DNA of 5,530 nt, from NCBI GenBank assembly GCA_023227695.1, contig JALNVE010000218.1, forward strand, positions 1 to 5,530, given 5' to 3'. The stretch is from Paludibacteraceae bacterium (lineage in GTDB: Bacteria; Bacteroidota; Bacteroidia; Bacteroidales; Paludibacteraceae). Position numbers and translations under genes: made by a program. The notes below the pieces were generated by a model. The model saw only the letters and a list, made by a program, of their open reading frames with translations. It was not told the origin of the DNA and made no database searches. Positions within the stretch are counted from its first letter, which is position 1; every line of letters starts with the position of its first letter. Below are positions 1 to 5,082 of the stretch, one piece after another.

Positions 1-77
1 CTTACTACCGCAAGCTTAAAGCTCATCGGGTAGTCTTTTTGTGAACGTCTAACGTACTGTCTTTCTTTTCCTTTCAT
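1..77 (-). CDS. IS3-family transposase OrfA, N-terminus only
   Basis: This is the first 25 codons of a minus-strand gene that continues off the left edge. The ATG is at 77-75 and the product begins MKGKERQYVRRSQKDYPMSF, followed by KLAVV. A basic N-terminus leading into 'YPMSFKLAVV' is what I know from Bacteroidota IS3-family OrfA proteins, where the MSFKL stretch opens the helix-turn-helix DNA-binding domain. In this family OrfA binds the element's ends and is joined to the DDE catalytic OrfB by programmed frameshifting. None of that downstream part is in view. No Shine-Dalgarno sequence precedes the ATG. Instead a hairpin (81-101) ends three bases before it. The family call rests on recognition of a short segment only. 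Confidence 0.7.
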   Translation of the reverse strand, partial: MKGKERQYVRRSQKDYPMSFKLAVV

Positions 78-80
78 ATT

Positions 81-101
81 CGTTACTTTTTTGTTGTAAC
101 G
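81..101 (-). promoter_or_regulatory. Hairpin just before the transposase start
   Basis: CGTTAC (81-86) pairs with GTAACG (96-101) around a nine-base loop, giving a six-bp stem. In the transposase mRNA this stem ends three bases before the ATG at 77. Some insertion sequences use such a structure to block translation when outside transcription reads into the element. That role here is inference from position only. Confidence 0.35.
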
Positions 102-132
102 CTATTTCAGGACGTGACAATTGAAAATATAG

Positions 133-160
133 AAGGCTGTGTGTAAACACAGCTTTTTTT
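133..160 (+). terminator. Rho-independent terminator (rightward)
   Basis: GCTGTGT (136-142) pairs with ACACAGC (147-153) around a GTAA loop. The stem is extended by A-T and G-T pairs on the outside and is followed by a T-run at 154-160. The T-run is present only in the plus direction, so it serves rightward transcription. No plus-strand gene lies between it and the IS end at about 119. The gene it originally served is therefore probably on the far side of the insertion sequence. Confidence 0.7.
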
Positions 161-161
161 A

Positions 162-215
162 TTTGGCCATTCGGCCAAACTAATTAGATTAACTTGGATC
201 AATTGGTCTAATTGG
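162..215. repeat. Two adjacent hairpins without T-runs
   Basis: TTTGGCC (162-168) and GGCCAAA (173-179) form a perfect seven-bp stem with loop ATTC. Directly next to it, 180-196 pairs with 200-215: thirteen Watson-Crick and three G-T pairs, one bulged C at 193, and a three-base loop GAT. Neither is followed by a T-run on either strand. They fill the space between two terminators, and I see no gene in this stretch. Confidence 0.6.
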
Positions 216-218
216 ATG

Positions 219-257
219 AAAAAAAAAGTCGGCTGAAATTTCAGCCGACCTTTTTTT
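219..257. terminator. Bidirectional terminator downstream of prs
   Basis: This is a perfect 22-base palindrome at 228-249 (arms GTCGGCTGAAA and TTTCAGCCGAC), with nine A on the left (219-227) and seven T on the right (251-257). Read leftward it ends the prs transcript, whose stop codon is 24 bases away, with a run of nine U. Read rightward it also has a proper U-run, so it can stop transcripts from the IS side before they enter prs as antisense. Confidence 0.9.
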
Positions 258-273
258 ATCGTAAATCTTAATC

Positions 274-1212
274 TCAGATGAGATATTGCTCGCTGATTGA
301 TTCGCCATGGTGAACACGGCGGATGGTGTCTGCAAACATGTCTGCGATTGAGAGGACGTGAGCTTTTTTGCAATTCTTGTTGAAAGGAATTGAGTTGGAG
401 AAGATTATCTCTGTCAAGATGGATTCGTCAACACGGCTGCTTGCAGGGTCAGACATAACTGGGTGAGTAACGATGGCACGAACTGATTTTGCACCAGCGT
501 TAGTCATGATGTCTGCTGCTTTGGTAAGAGTACCAGCAGTATCAACCATATCGTCAAGGATGATGACGTTCTTTCCCTTGACATCCCCGATGATAGTCAT
601 TTCGCTAATTACGTTAGCTTTCTCGCGGCTCTTGTGGCAAATTACCATTGGACATCCAAGGTATTTTGAATAAGAGTTAGCACGTTTTGATCCACCAACG
701 TCTGGAGATGCAATCACTAAATTTTCCAACTTCATTGACTGTATGTATGGAAGGAATACAGTTGAAGCGTAAAGATGATCAACAGGAACGTTGAAGAAAC
801 CTTGAATCTGATCTGCGTGGAGATCCATGGTGATAAGTCTGTCGATACCAGCAGCACTTAGCAAATCAGCAACAAGTTTTGCGCCGATTGCAACACGTGG
901 CTTGTCTTTACGGTCTTGTCTAGCCCAACCGAAGTAAGGGATGACAGCAATTATTTTCTGAGCCGATGCTCTCTTTGCAGCATCGATCATTAATAAAAGC
1001 TCCATCAAATTGTCAGCGTTAGGGAATGTAGACTGAACTAAGAATACATAGTGTCCACGGATTGACTCTTCGTAAGAAACTCCAAATTCGCCATCAGCGA
1101 ATCTTTGAACATTCATTTTACCAAGCGGACAGCCGAGGCTGCTGCAAATCTCTTCAGCTAAGTACCTTGTGCTTGTACCAGAGAAGACCGAGAATGGGTG
1201 ATTGTTGTCCAT
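274..1212 (-). CDS. prs: Ribose-phosphate pyrophosphokinase (PRPP synthetase)
   Basis: This cytoplasmic enzyme makes 5-phosphoribosyl-1-pyrophosphate from ribose 5-phosphate and ATP. PRPP feeds purine, pyrimidine, NAD, histidine and tryptophan synthesis. The 312-residue length is normal for class I bacterial enzymes. Visible hallmarks are RFADGE (37-42), the N-terminal ATP-site loop YFGWARQDRK (93-102), DLHADQIQGFF (130-140) with the conserved active-site His132, PDVGG (170-174), and the PRPP-binding motif VIILDDMVDTAGTL (216-229). All key positions look intact. The ATG at 1212 places the family-typical N-terminus (FSGTSTRYLAEEI) correctly. It has no Shine-Dalgarno sequence, as is common in Bacteroidota. 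The gene appears monocistronic: its own promoter lies near 1252-1259 and a strong terminator follows. Confidence 0.97.
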   Translation of the reverse strand: MDNNHPFSVFSGTSTRYLAEEICSSLGCPLGKMNVQRFADGEFGVSYEESIRGHYVFLVQSTFPNADNLMELLLMIDAAKRASAQKIIAVIPYFGWARQDRKDKPRVAIGAKLVADLLSAAGIDRLITMDLHADQIQGFFNVPVDHLYASTVFLPYIQSMKLENLVIASPDVGGSKRANSYSKYLGCPMVICHKSREKANVISEMTIIGDVKGKNVIILDDMVDTAGTLTKAADIMTNAGAKSVRAIVTHPVMSDPASSRVDESILTEIIFSNSIPFNKNCKKAHVLSIADMFADTIRRVHHGESISEQYLI

Positions 1213-1251
1213 TTATATAGAATTGATTTCGGATATTTTATAAAATTTCCG

Positions 1252-1259
1252 CAAAGGTA
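1252..1259 (-). promoter_or_regulatory. Promoter -7 element for prs
   Basis: On the minus strand this reads TACCTTTG, a full match to the Bacteroides -7 consensus TAnnTTTG. It lies 39 bases before the prs ATG, giving a leader of roughly 30-35 bases. The -33 element is poor: at the expected 19-21 base spacing only T-rich sequence is found (TTTT at 1279-1282), and the nearest TTTG (1274-1277) is too close. Confidence 0.55.
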
Positions 1260-1317
1260 CGTATTTTTTTAAGCAAAGAAAATAAAAGGTTTATAAAGTT
1301 CGGTATTATTGATGAAT

Positions 1318-1613
1318 TTAATGATTATCAATGGTTTTGTGTAAATGAATTGGTATTCTGAATATTTTATTTGTCAGATAGTTTGCCATGCTTCTTGCAA
1401 AATCATTAATAATGGGTTCATCTTCAAAGTAGGCATACGTGGTAATGCAAATTCAAATTTGAGAATGTAACGAAATGCATATCAGGCAGTCATCCAATCT
1501 ACGGGATGTCCTCCATCTTTGTAATCTGTAGTTTCTTGAACATTCGTTTTGATTTGTTTGATTCGTAGCGAAAACCCGTCTTGATAATCAAACGATAAAA
1601 TTGAAACAATTTC
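1318..1613 (-). pseudogene. Possible remnant of a protein gene, two short frames
   Basis: Most of the prs-L25 gap is AT-rich with no intact gene. On the minus strand two stop-bounded stretches look protein-like. The first, 1613-1482 (43 residues), contains FDYQDGFSLRIKQ and YKDGGHPVDWMTA. The second, 1452-1318 (44 residues), contains YFEDEPIINDFARSMANYL. They are in different frames, neither begins with ATG in a sensible position, and the bases between are open in the first frame after its stop. This could be a decayed gene with a stop and a frameshift, or simply chance. I recognise no family. The L25 promoter begins just beyond its upstream end. Confidence 0.25.
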
Positions 1614-1631
1614 TCATTTTTGCAATGAGGG

Positions 1632-1663
1632 TTTGATAAACTTCTTTTTTTGTGTTATCTTTG
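1632..1663 (+). promoter_or_regulatory. Promoter of the L25 operon
   Basis: TTTG (1632-1635), then exactly 20 bases, then TATCTTTG (1656-1663). This matches the Bacteroidota sigma-ABfr promoter pattern TTTG - N19-21 - TAnnTTTG in both elements. Transcription would start near 1668-1671, leaving a leader of about 90 bases before the L25 ATG at 1762. Confidence 0.8.
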
Positions 1664-1665
1664 CA

Positions 1666-1736
1666 CCGCTTTTCGAGGTTTCTATTGAAACCTGCGGGAG
1701 TGTGATGGGAAATTAAGCCTTCACTAACTTAATTTT
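1666..1736 (+). promoter_or_regulatory. Structured L25 mRNA leader with possible pseudoknot
   Basis: The first element is a hairpin: AGGTTTC (1676-1682) with GAAACCT (1687-1693), loop TATT. CCGC/GCGG could add pairs across a bulge if transcription starts early enough. Second, AATTAAG (1711-1717) pairs with CTTAATT (1728-1734). The ten-base loop of this stem contains CCTTCAC (1718-1724), which can pair with GTGATGG (1702-1708) with one T-T mismatch. Together these two stems have the order of an H-type pseudoknot with joining stretches of two, zero and three bases. Ribosomal-protein genes often carry leaders bound by their own product, and such control is known for the L25 gene of E. coli. That this leader works the same way is inference. 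Confidence 0.5.
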
Positions 1737-1761
1737 GAGTAACACAAATTTATTAAAACAA

Positions 1762-2316
1762 ATGAAAAATTTTGAATTAAAAGGTACAAAGAGAGAGGGT
1801 CTTGGTAAAAAGGCAACTAAAGCAGTAAGAAAAACAGATGCAATCCCTTGCGTTCTTTACGGAGGTAAGGAGAATGTTAATTTCCAAGTATTGACAGCAG
1901 ACGTAAGAAAGTTGATCTATACTCCAGAGATTTTCAGTGTTGATTTGAATGTTGAAGGCAAAAAAGTAAAATCAATATTAAAGGAGATTCAATTCCACCC
2001 AGTATCTGAGAAAATTCTTCACATAGATTTCCTTGAGATATTTGACGATAAAGATATCGTTATGGAAGTTCCTATTAAATTGGAAGGTTTGGCAGAAGGT
2101 GTTAAGCAAGGTGGTAAATTGAGCCAAGATATGCGTAAACTTAGAGTTAAAGGTAAGTACACTAACATTCCTGAGAAGTTGACAGTTAACGTTGAGTCTT
2201 TGGGTATTGGCAAGACTATCCAAGTTGGTGCTCTATCTTTCGATAACTTAACACTTTTGAACAACCCAATCAATGTTGTTGTTTCTGTTAAGGCAACTAG
2301 AAATAGCGGAAAATAA
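1762..2316 (+). CDS. rplY: 50S ribosomal protein L25, long (TL5/Ctc) form
   Basis: This protein binds 5S rRNA in the large ribosomal subunit. The long bacterial form is related to general stress protein Ctc. With the ATG at 1762 it has 184 residues in two parts: an N-terminal 5S-binding beta-barrel (about 1-92, with AIPCVLYGG at 27-35 and ILKEIQFHPVSEKILHIDF at 72-90) and the C-terminal TL5 domain (about 98-178, with VPIKLEGLAEGVKQGG at 103-118 and LTVNVESLGIGKTIQV at 140-155). A TTG at 1735 would add nine residues, but it lies beside or within a stable leader stem and those residues do not resemble the family. MKNFELKG is the family-type start. The stop is 11 bases before pth, so the two are almost certainly cotranscribed. 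A short polar tail (ATRNSGK) closes the protein. Confidence 0.93.
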   Translation: MKNFELKGTKREGLGKKATKAVRKTDAIPCVLYGGKENVNFQVLTADVRKLIYTPEIFSVDLNVEGKKVKSILKEIQFHPVSEKILHIDFLEIFDDKDIVMEVPIKLEGLAEGVKQGGKLSQDMRKLRVKGKYTNIPEKLTVNVESLGIGKTIQVGALSFDNLTLLNNPINVVVSVKATRNSGK

Positions 2317-2327
2317 TCTTAGATTAA

Positions 2328-2891
2328 ATGAAATTTCTGGTAGTTGGTTTGGGTAATATAGGCTCGGAATACGAGAAAACCAGACATAACATCGGATTCA
2401 GAGTATTGGACGCTTATGCTAAAGCGTCCAATCTTGTTTTTACAGAGAACCGTTATGGTTCTGTTTCTGAGTTCCGTTTGAAAAACCAGACCCTCATTTT
2501 CTTGAAACCTAATACATTCATGAACTTGAGTGGTAATGCAGTTCGCTATTGGATGAACAAGGAGAATATTCCTTTGGAGAACTTGCTAGTGGTAGTCGAC
2601 GATTTGGCTTTACCTTTCGGTACACTTCGTATGAAGGGTAATGGCAGCGACGGTGGTCACAATGGGTTGAAGAATATCCAGCAGATGATTGGTACTGACA
2701 AATATGTGCGTTTGCGTTTCGGCATTGGCAGCAATTATCAACGTGGTCAACAAGTTGATTATGTGTTGGGTGATTTCTCGGAAGAGGAACAGAAAACCTT
2801 ACAGGATCGTTTGAATATGGCAGGTGAGATGATTAACAGTTTCTGCCTTGCTGGTGTCCAAACTACAATGAATCAGTTTAATAATAAATGA
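2328..2891 (+). CDS. pth: Peptidyl-tRNA hydrolase
   Basis: This cytosolic esterase frees tRNA from peptidyl-tRNAs that drop off the ribosome, so the tRNAs can be recharged. The length is 187 residues, normal for the bacterial Pth family. The catalytic set is complete: Asn10 and His20 (GLGN...TRHNIGF), the FMNLSG motif with Met65 and Asn66, Asp91 in VVVDDLALPFG, and His111/Asn112 in GGHNGLK. The basic and glycine-rich stretch RMKGNGSDGGHNG (101-113) is also typical. It sits 11 bases after the L25 stop. L25-pth pairs are common in bacteria and fit joint control with ribosome production. A hairpin with T-run begins nine bases after the stop. Confidence 0.97.
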   Translation: MKFLVVGLGNIGSEYEKTRHNIGFRVLDAYAKASNLVFTENRYGSVSEFRLKNQTLIFLKPNTFMNLSGNAVRYWMNKENIPLENLLVVVDDLALPFGTLRMKGNGSDGGHNGLKNIQQMIGTDKYVRLRFGIGSNYQRGQQVDYVLGDFSEEEQKTLQDRLNMAGEMINSFCLAGVQTTMNQFNNK

Positions 2892-2899
2892 TATCATTT

Positions 2900-2947
2900 G
2901 GCAGGTGATGTCGGATCTGGAAGGGTCTGCATGACCTGCCTTTTTTT
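2900..2947 (+). terminator. Terminator or attenuator between pth and the S4 gene
   Basis: GGCAGGT (2900-2906) pairs with ACCTGCC (2934-2940). After a G-G mismatch ATG (2908-2910) can pair with CAT (2930-2932). The right arm runs straight into seven T (2941-2947). The loop is larger than usual for a terminator. The next gene's ATG is only eight bases beyond the T-run, and no consensus promoter lies between, so this probably gives partial rather than complete termination. Confidence 0.65.
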
Positions 2948-2955
2948 GATTTGTT

Positions 2956-3426
2956 ATGGCAGAGAAGAAGAAAGACGAAGTAAGAATCGACAAATGGATG
3001 TGGGCAGTACGTCTGTTCAAGACCAGAAGCATGGCAGCAGATGCCTGTAAGAAGGGCAAAATTCAGATTTCTGGTTCGGCAGCAAAACCTTCACGTTCAG
3101 TGAAAGTGGGTGACATTATCCAAATTAAGCGTCCACCAGTTCTTTTTTCGTTCAAGGTTTTGGCCCTTTCGGAGAATAGAATGGGAGCTAAATTGGTTCC
3201 TGAGTTCATGGAGAATGTGACGACTCCCGACCAATTGGAGTTGATGGATTTGGGCCGTTATGCGAAGTCTGGTCTACGTGATAGAGGTACGGGTAGACCA
3301 ACCAAGAAGGAGCGTCGTGACTTGGAGACATACGTTGAGCCTAGTTATGCATCTGACGCCGATTTCGAATTCGATTTTGATTTCTCTGACGATGATGACG
3401 ATCTTGATGAGAATGATGATTTATAA
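2956..3426 (+). CDS. S4-domain RNA-binding protein, Hsp15-like, with acidic tail
   Basis: The family (E. coli HslR/Hsp15) binds 50S subunits that carry a stalled nascent chain and peptidyl-tRNA and helps recycle them. The S4 domain covers about residues 10-70: VRIDKWMWAVRLFKTRSMA (9-27) is the typical opening, followed by KKGKIQISG (32-40) and VGDIIQIKRP (51-60). GRPTKKERRDLE (113-124) matches the conserved Hsp15 C-terminal motif. The ATG at 2956 is the first in frame before the S4 domain and lacks a Shine-Dalgarno sequence. Odd feature: residues 134-156 form a strongly acidic tail with 14 Asp/Glu, partly alternating with Phe, which E. coli Hsp15 does not have. The product suits its neighbours L25 and Pth, all concerned with ribosome or peptidyl-tRNA upkeep. 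It is 64 bases from pth across a terminator-like hairpin. Confidence 0.85.
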   Translation: MAEKKKDEVRIDKWMWAVRLFKTRSMAADACKKGKIQISGSAAKPSRSVKVGDIIQIKRPPVLFSFKVLALSENRMGAKLVPEFMENVTTPDQLELMDLGRYAKSGLRDRGTGRPTKKERRDLETYVEPSYASDADFEFDFDFSDDDDDLDENDDL

Positions 3427-3489
3427 TCCAATTTTGTTCTGAATATAGAAATCTTGTTGTACCTTGTTTTTTGATAAATTTATTTAGAA

Positions 3490-4116
3490 ATGAGATTGAC
3501 TGCTTTATTCATAGGTGTTTTGTTTTCAGCTTTCATGGCATCTGCGCAAGGCAAAATATATCGTTTCTCGCAAGACGCAGGGTATGGATATAAAGACAAG
3601 AAGGGTAATGTTAGGATTGCTCCTGGCAAATACGATTGTGTCTATTCTACCATAAAGAAACCTGTTGTTCTGCAATCTCTTTTAGACGATTCTCAATGGT
3701 ATGTTGTGGATGCATGGGGAAATGAGTTATATCGTGTCTATGTGGAGAATGGAACCCCTGACAGTTACAACAAGGGCTTGATTCGTGTGCAGAAAGAGAA
3801 TCTGATTGGATTTACTGACAAGAAGGGAAAAGCTGTGATCCCAATCCGTTACACGCAGGCAAATCGTTTTGTAGGAAAATATACCTTGGCTAATACAGGA
3901 GCAATGCTTGCTGATAATTCTTCCACTGATATGGATAATCCAACCACTTGGATTGGCGGAAAGTGGGGTGTGATAGACAAAAAAGGAAAGGTTATTGTTC
4001 CATTTTCTTATGATCGTGTTTGGAATGAGACAGAAGGCTGCTATGAATATGTGAACGGAAAGTCGGTTTTTGTTTTTACCGAGAAGGGTAAGATTGTCTG
4101 GAAAAAGACTAAATAA
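3490..4116 (+). CDS. Secreted WG-repeat protein
   Basis: This is a 208-residue protein with an N-terminal signal peptide (about 1-19, hydrophobic LTALFIGVLFSAFMA, likely cut at ASA-QG), so it should act in the periplasm or outside the inner membrane. The mature part consists of WG beta-repeats: GYGYKDKKGN (31-40), WYVVDAWGNEL (70-80), IGFTDKKGKAVIPIRY (106-121) and KWGVIDKKGKVIVPFSYDRV (158-177). The last two follow the pattern 'G-(F/V)-x-D-K-K-G-K-x-V-I-P-x-x-Y' closely. Such repeats form beta-strand arrays and are thought to mediate binding; no enzymatic residues are evident. The gene follows the S4 gene by 63 bases on the same strand with no convincing promoter or terminator between, so cotranscription is possible. 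Its exact role is unknown. It ends four bases before the converging gene. Confidence 0.8.
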   Translation: MRLTALFIGVLFSAFMASAQGKIYRFSQDAGYGYKDKKGNVRIAPGKYDCVYSTIKKPVVLQSLLDDSQWYVVDAWGNELYRVYVENGTPDSYNKGLIRVQKENLIGFTDKKGKAVIPIRYTQANRFVGKYTLANTGAMLADNSSTDMDNPTTWIGGKWGVIDKKGKVIVPFSYDRVWNETEGCYEYVNGKSVFVFTEKGKIVWKKTK

Positions 4117-4120
4117 TATT

Positions 4121-5011
4121 TTAGAATCGAATAGGTTTACGTGTAGGATAGGTATATGTACTATCTTTCAGTTCTTGTTTGATTTTTTCTTCCAACTCCT
4201 GTTCGTCATAATTGTTTTTGAAAAATTCATTCCAAGAGATTCCTTTGCTAAGTAGATAGTCTGTCTTCAAACGGCTCAAAAAATAGAAGTATTGAACTGA
4301 TAATCTTTTGTCTGTTTGTATCAGGCTATTCTTGTCGTTTATTGCGAAAAATTCCTTAAAACCATCTTCTGTTTTTAGAGATGACCTTCCTGCTATATGT
4401 TCAGCAATCCCTTCGTTTTTCCATGGATTTCTAATGTTATGATAGATGAATCTAAAGAATCCGAGCTTGTCTTTTGTTATGCAGTGAACTAATTCATGGG
4501 AAATGACAAGGTCGAGTTGGTATGTGTAAGTGGAATCTTTAATCCTATTAATAAGTTTATTTCCTGCAAAGTCTGAAGGGCGTAGTACCAATGTGTTATT
4601 GGTAAATGATTTGCCGAGTTCTGCTTCGTTACAAAAAAAAACTTTCCATTGATAGTCTTTGTCGTTTGCAGCAAAAATAATCTTGATTTGGCCTAATTCG
4701 GAAGTGTCTATCCCCATTTTGCAGAGAGTATCCATACATGAATTTAGCACATGAAAAAGATCTTTTGACTTGATGTTTAGATCTTTATTGACATACCATT
4801 TTACGCTGTTCTGATATTCCAAACAAGTGGTATTCCAAGTTTGGTATGTGGTCAATGTGAAGTTTGTTGCATAGAAAAAAATGATTACGGCACAGATCCC
4901 GATAATTCCAGGGATGATGATTTTGTTAACAAAGAAATTTAATTGTTTGTTATGAATCTTAGGCATTTGAAATAAACGTTTGTTTCTTTTTCCTATTTCT
5001 AAAAATGTCAT
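4121..5011 (-). CDS. Membrane-anchored zincin-like metallopeptidase (HExxH), uncharacterised
   Basis: This is a 296-residue protein I cannot assign to a named gene. A basic N-terminus (KRNKR at 8-12, further Lys to 30) precedes one hydrophobic segment (about 31-49, IIIPGIIGICAVIIFFYAT), predicting a single-pass protein with its bulk outside the cytoplasm. HELVH (172-176) is the zincin zinc/catalytic motif. NEGIAEHIAG (199-208) supplies a likely third zinc ligand, Glu200, 24 residues after His176, as in gluzincins of the peptidase-MA type. Both elements are intact, so activity is plausible but substrate unknown. The start at 5011 is set by a clear AGGAG seven bases upstream; Met16 is an alternative. 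KDSTYTY occurs twice (158-164 and 282-288). Four Cys lie between the membrane segment and the motif (63, 92, 97, 127) and could form disulfides. Confidence 0.7.
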   Translation of the reverse strand: MTFLEIGKRNKRLFQMPKIHNKQLNFFVNKIIIPGIIGICAVIIFFYATNFTLTTYQTWNTTCLEYQNSVKWYVNKDLNIKSKDLFHVLNSCMDTLCKMGIDTSELGQIKIIFAANDKDYQWKVFFCNEAELGKSFTNNTLVLRPSDFAGNKLINRIKDSTYTYQLDLVISHELVHCITKDKLGFFRFIYHNIRNPWKNEGIAEHIAGRSSLKTEDGFKEFFAINDKNSLIQTDKRLSVQYFYFLSRLKTDYLLSKGISWNEFFKNNYDEQELEEKIKQELKDSTYTYPTRKPIRF

Positions 5012-5018
5012 ATAAAAT

Positions 5019-5023
5019 CTCCT
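5019..5023 (-). promoter_or_regulatory. Shine-Dalgarno site of the metallopeptidase gene
   Basis: On the minus strand AGGAG stands seven bases before the ATG at 5011. The other chromosomal genes in this window lack such a site, so it stands out, and it favours this start over the internal Met at codon 16. Confidence 0.65.
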
Positions 5024-5082
5024 ATATTGATGAAATTACTAGGTAAAATTCAAGTTGCTTTGTTTTTTCTAATCTTTGAAAA

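Larger units (their letters stand above)
1..119 (-). mobile_element. End of an IS3-like insertion sequence (partial)
   Basis: This is the terminal part of an insertion sequence whose body lies to the left of the window. On the minus strand the presumed outer end reads TGTCACGTCCTGAAATAG (from 119 downward). It starts with TG, as IS3-family ends do, and a transposase OrfA start follows 42 bases inside. The boundary at 119 is inferred from the TG dinucleotide and the spacing to the start codon. The other end and the target duplication cannot be seen, so the exact edge could be off by a few bases. The flanking base composition falls into AT-rich hairpin DNA immediately outside. Confidence 0.6.

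Noticed and set aside
107..673. Extra open frames across prs, L25, pth and their borders
   Set aside because: They overlap well-supported genes in other frames or on the opposite strand, have no recognisable motifs, and one crosses two terminators.
1341..1470. Plus-strand short frame opposite the possible gene remnant (begins MNWYSEYF)
   Set aside because: About 42 residues with many Cys and Ile/Asn, no ribosome binding site or promoter. The minus-strand reading looks more protein-like.
1702..1709. Leader sequence as a mimic of the 5S rRNA site bound by L25
   Set aside because: Only a few bases (around AGTGTG) resemble 5S rRNA, too short to be meaningful without an alignment.
1735..1761. 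TTG start adding nine residues to L25
   Set aside because: The TTG sits at the base of a stable leader stem, and the added residues (MSNTNLLKQ) do not resemble the family. The ATG at 1762 begins the typical sequence MKNFELKG.
3355..3423. GAT/GAC-rich stretch as a DNA microsatellite
   Set aside because: The pattern is explained by Asp/Glu codons of the S4 protein's acidic tail, and the units are not regular.
3433..3467. Promoter for the WG-repeat gene (TTTG at 3433-3436, TACCTTG at 3460-3466)
   Set aside because: The spacing is 23 bases, outside the 19-21 range, and the -7 element is imperfect. Cotranscription with the S4 gene is as likely.
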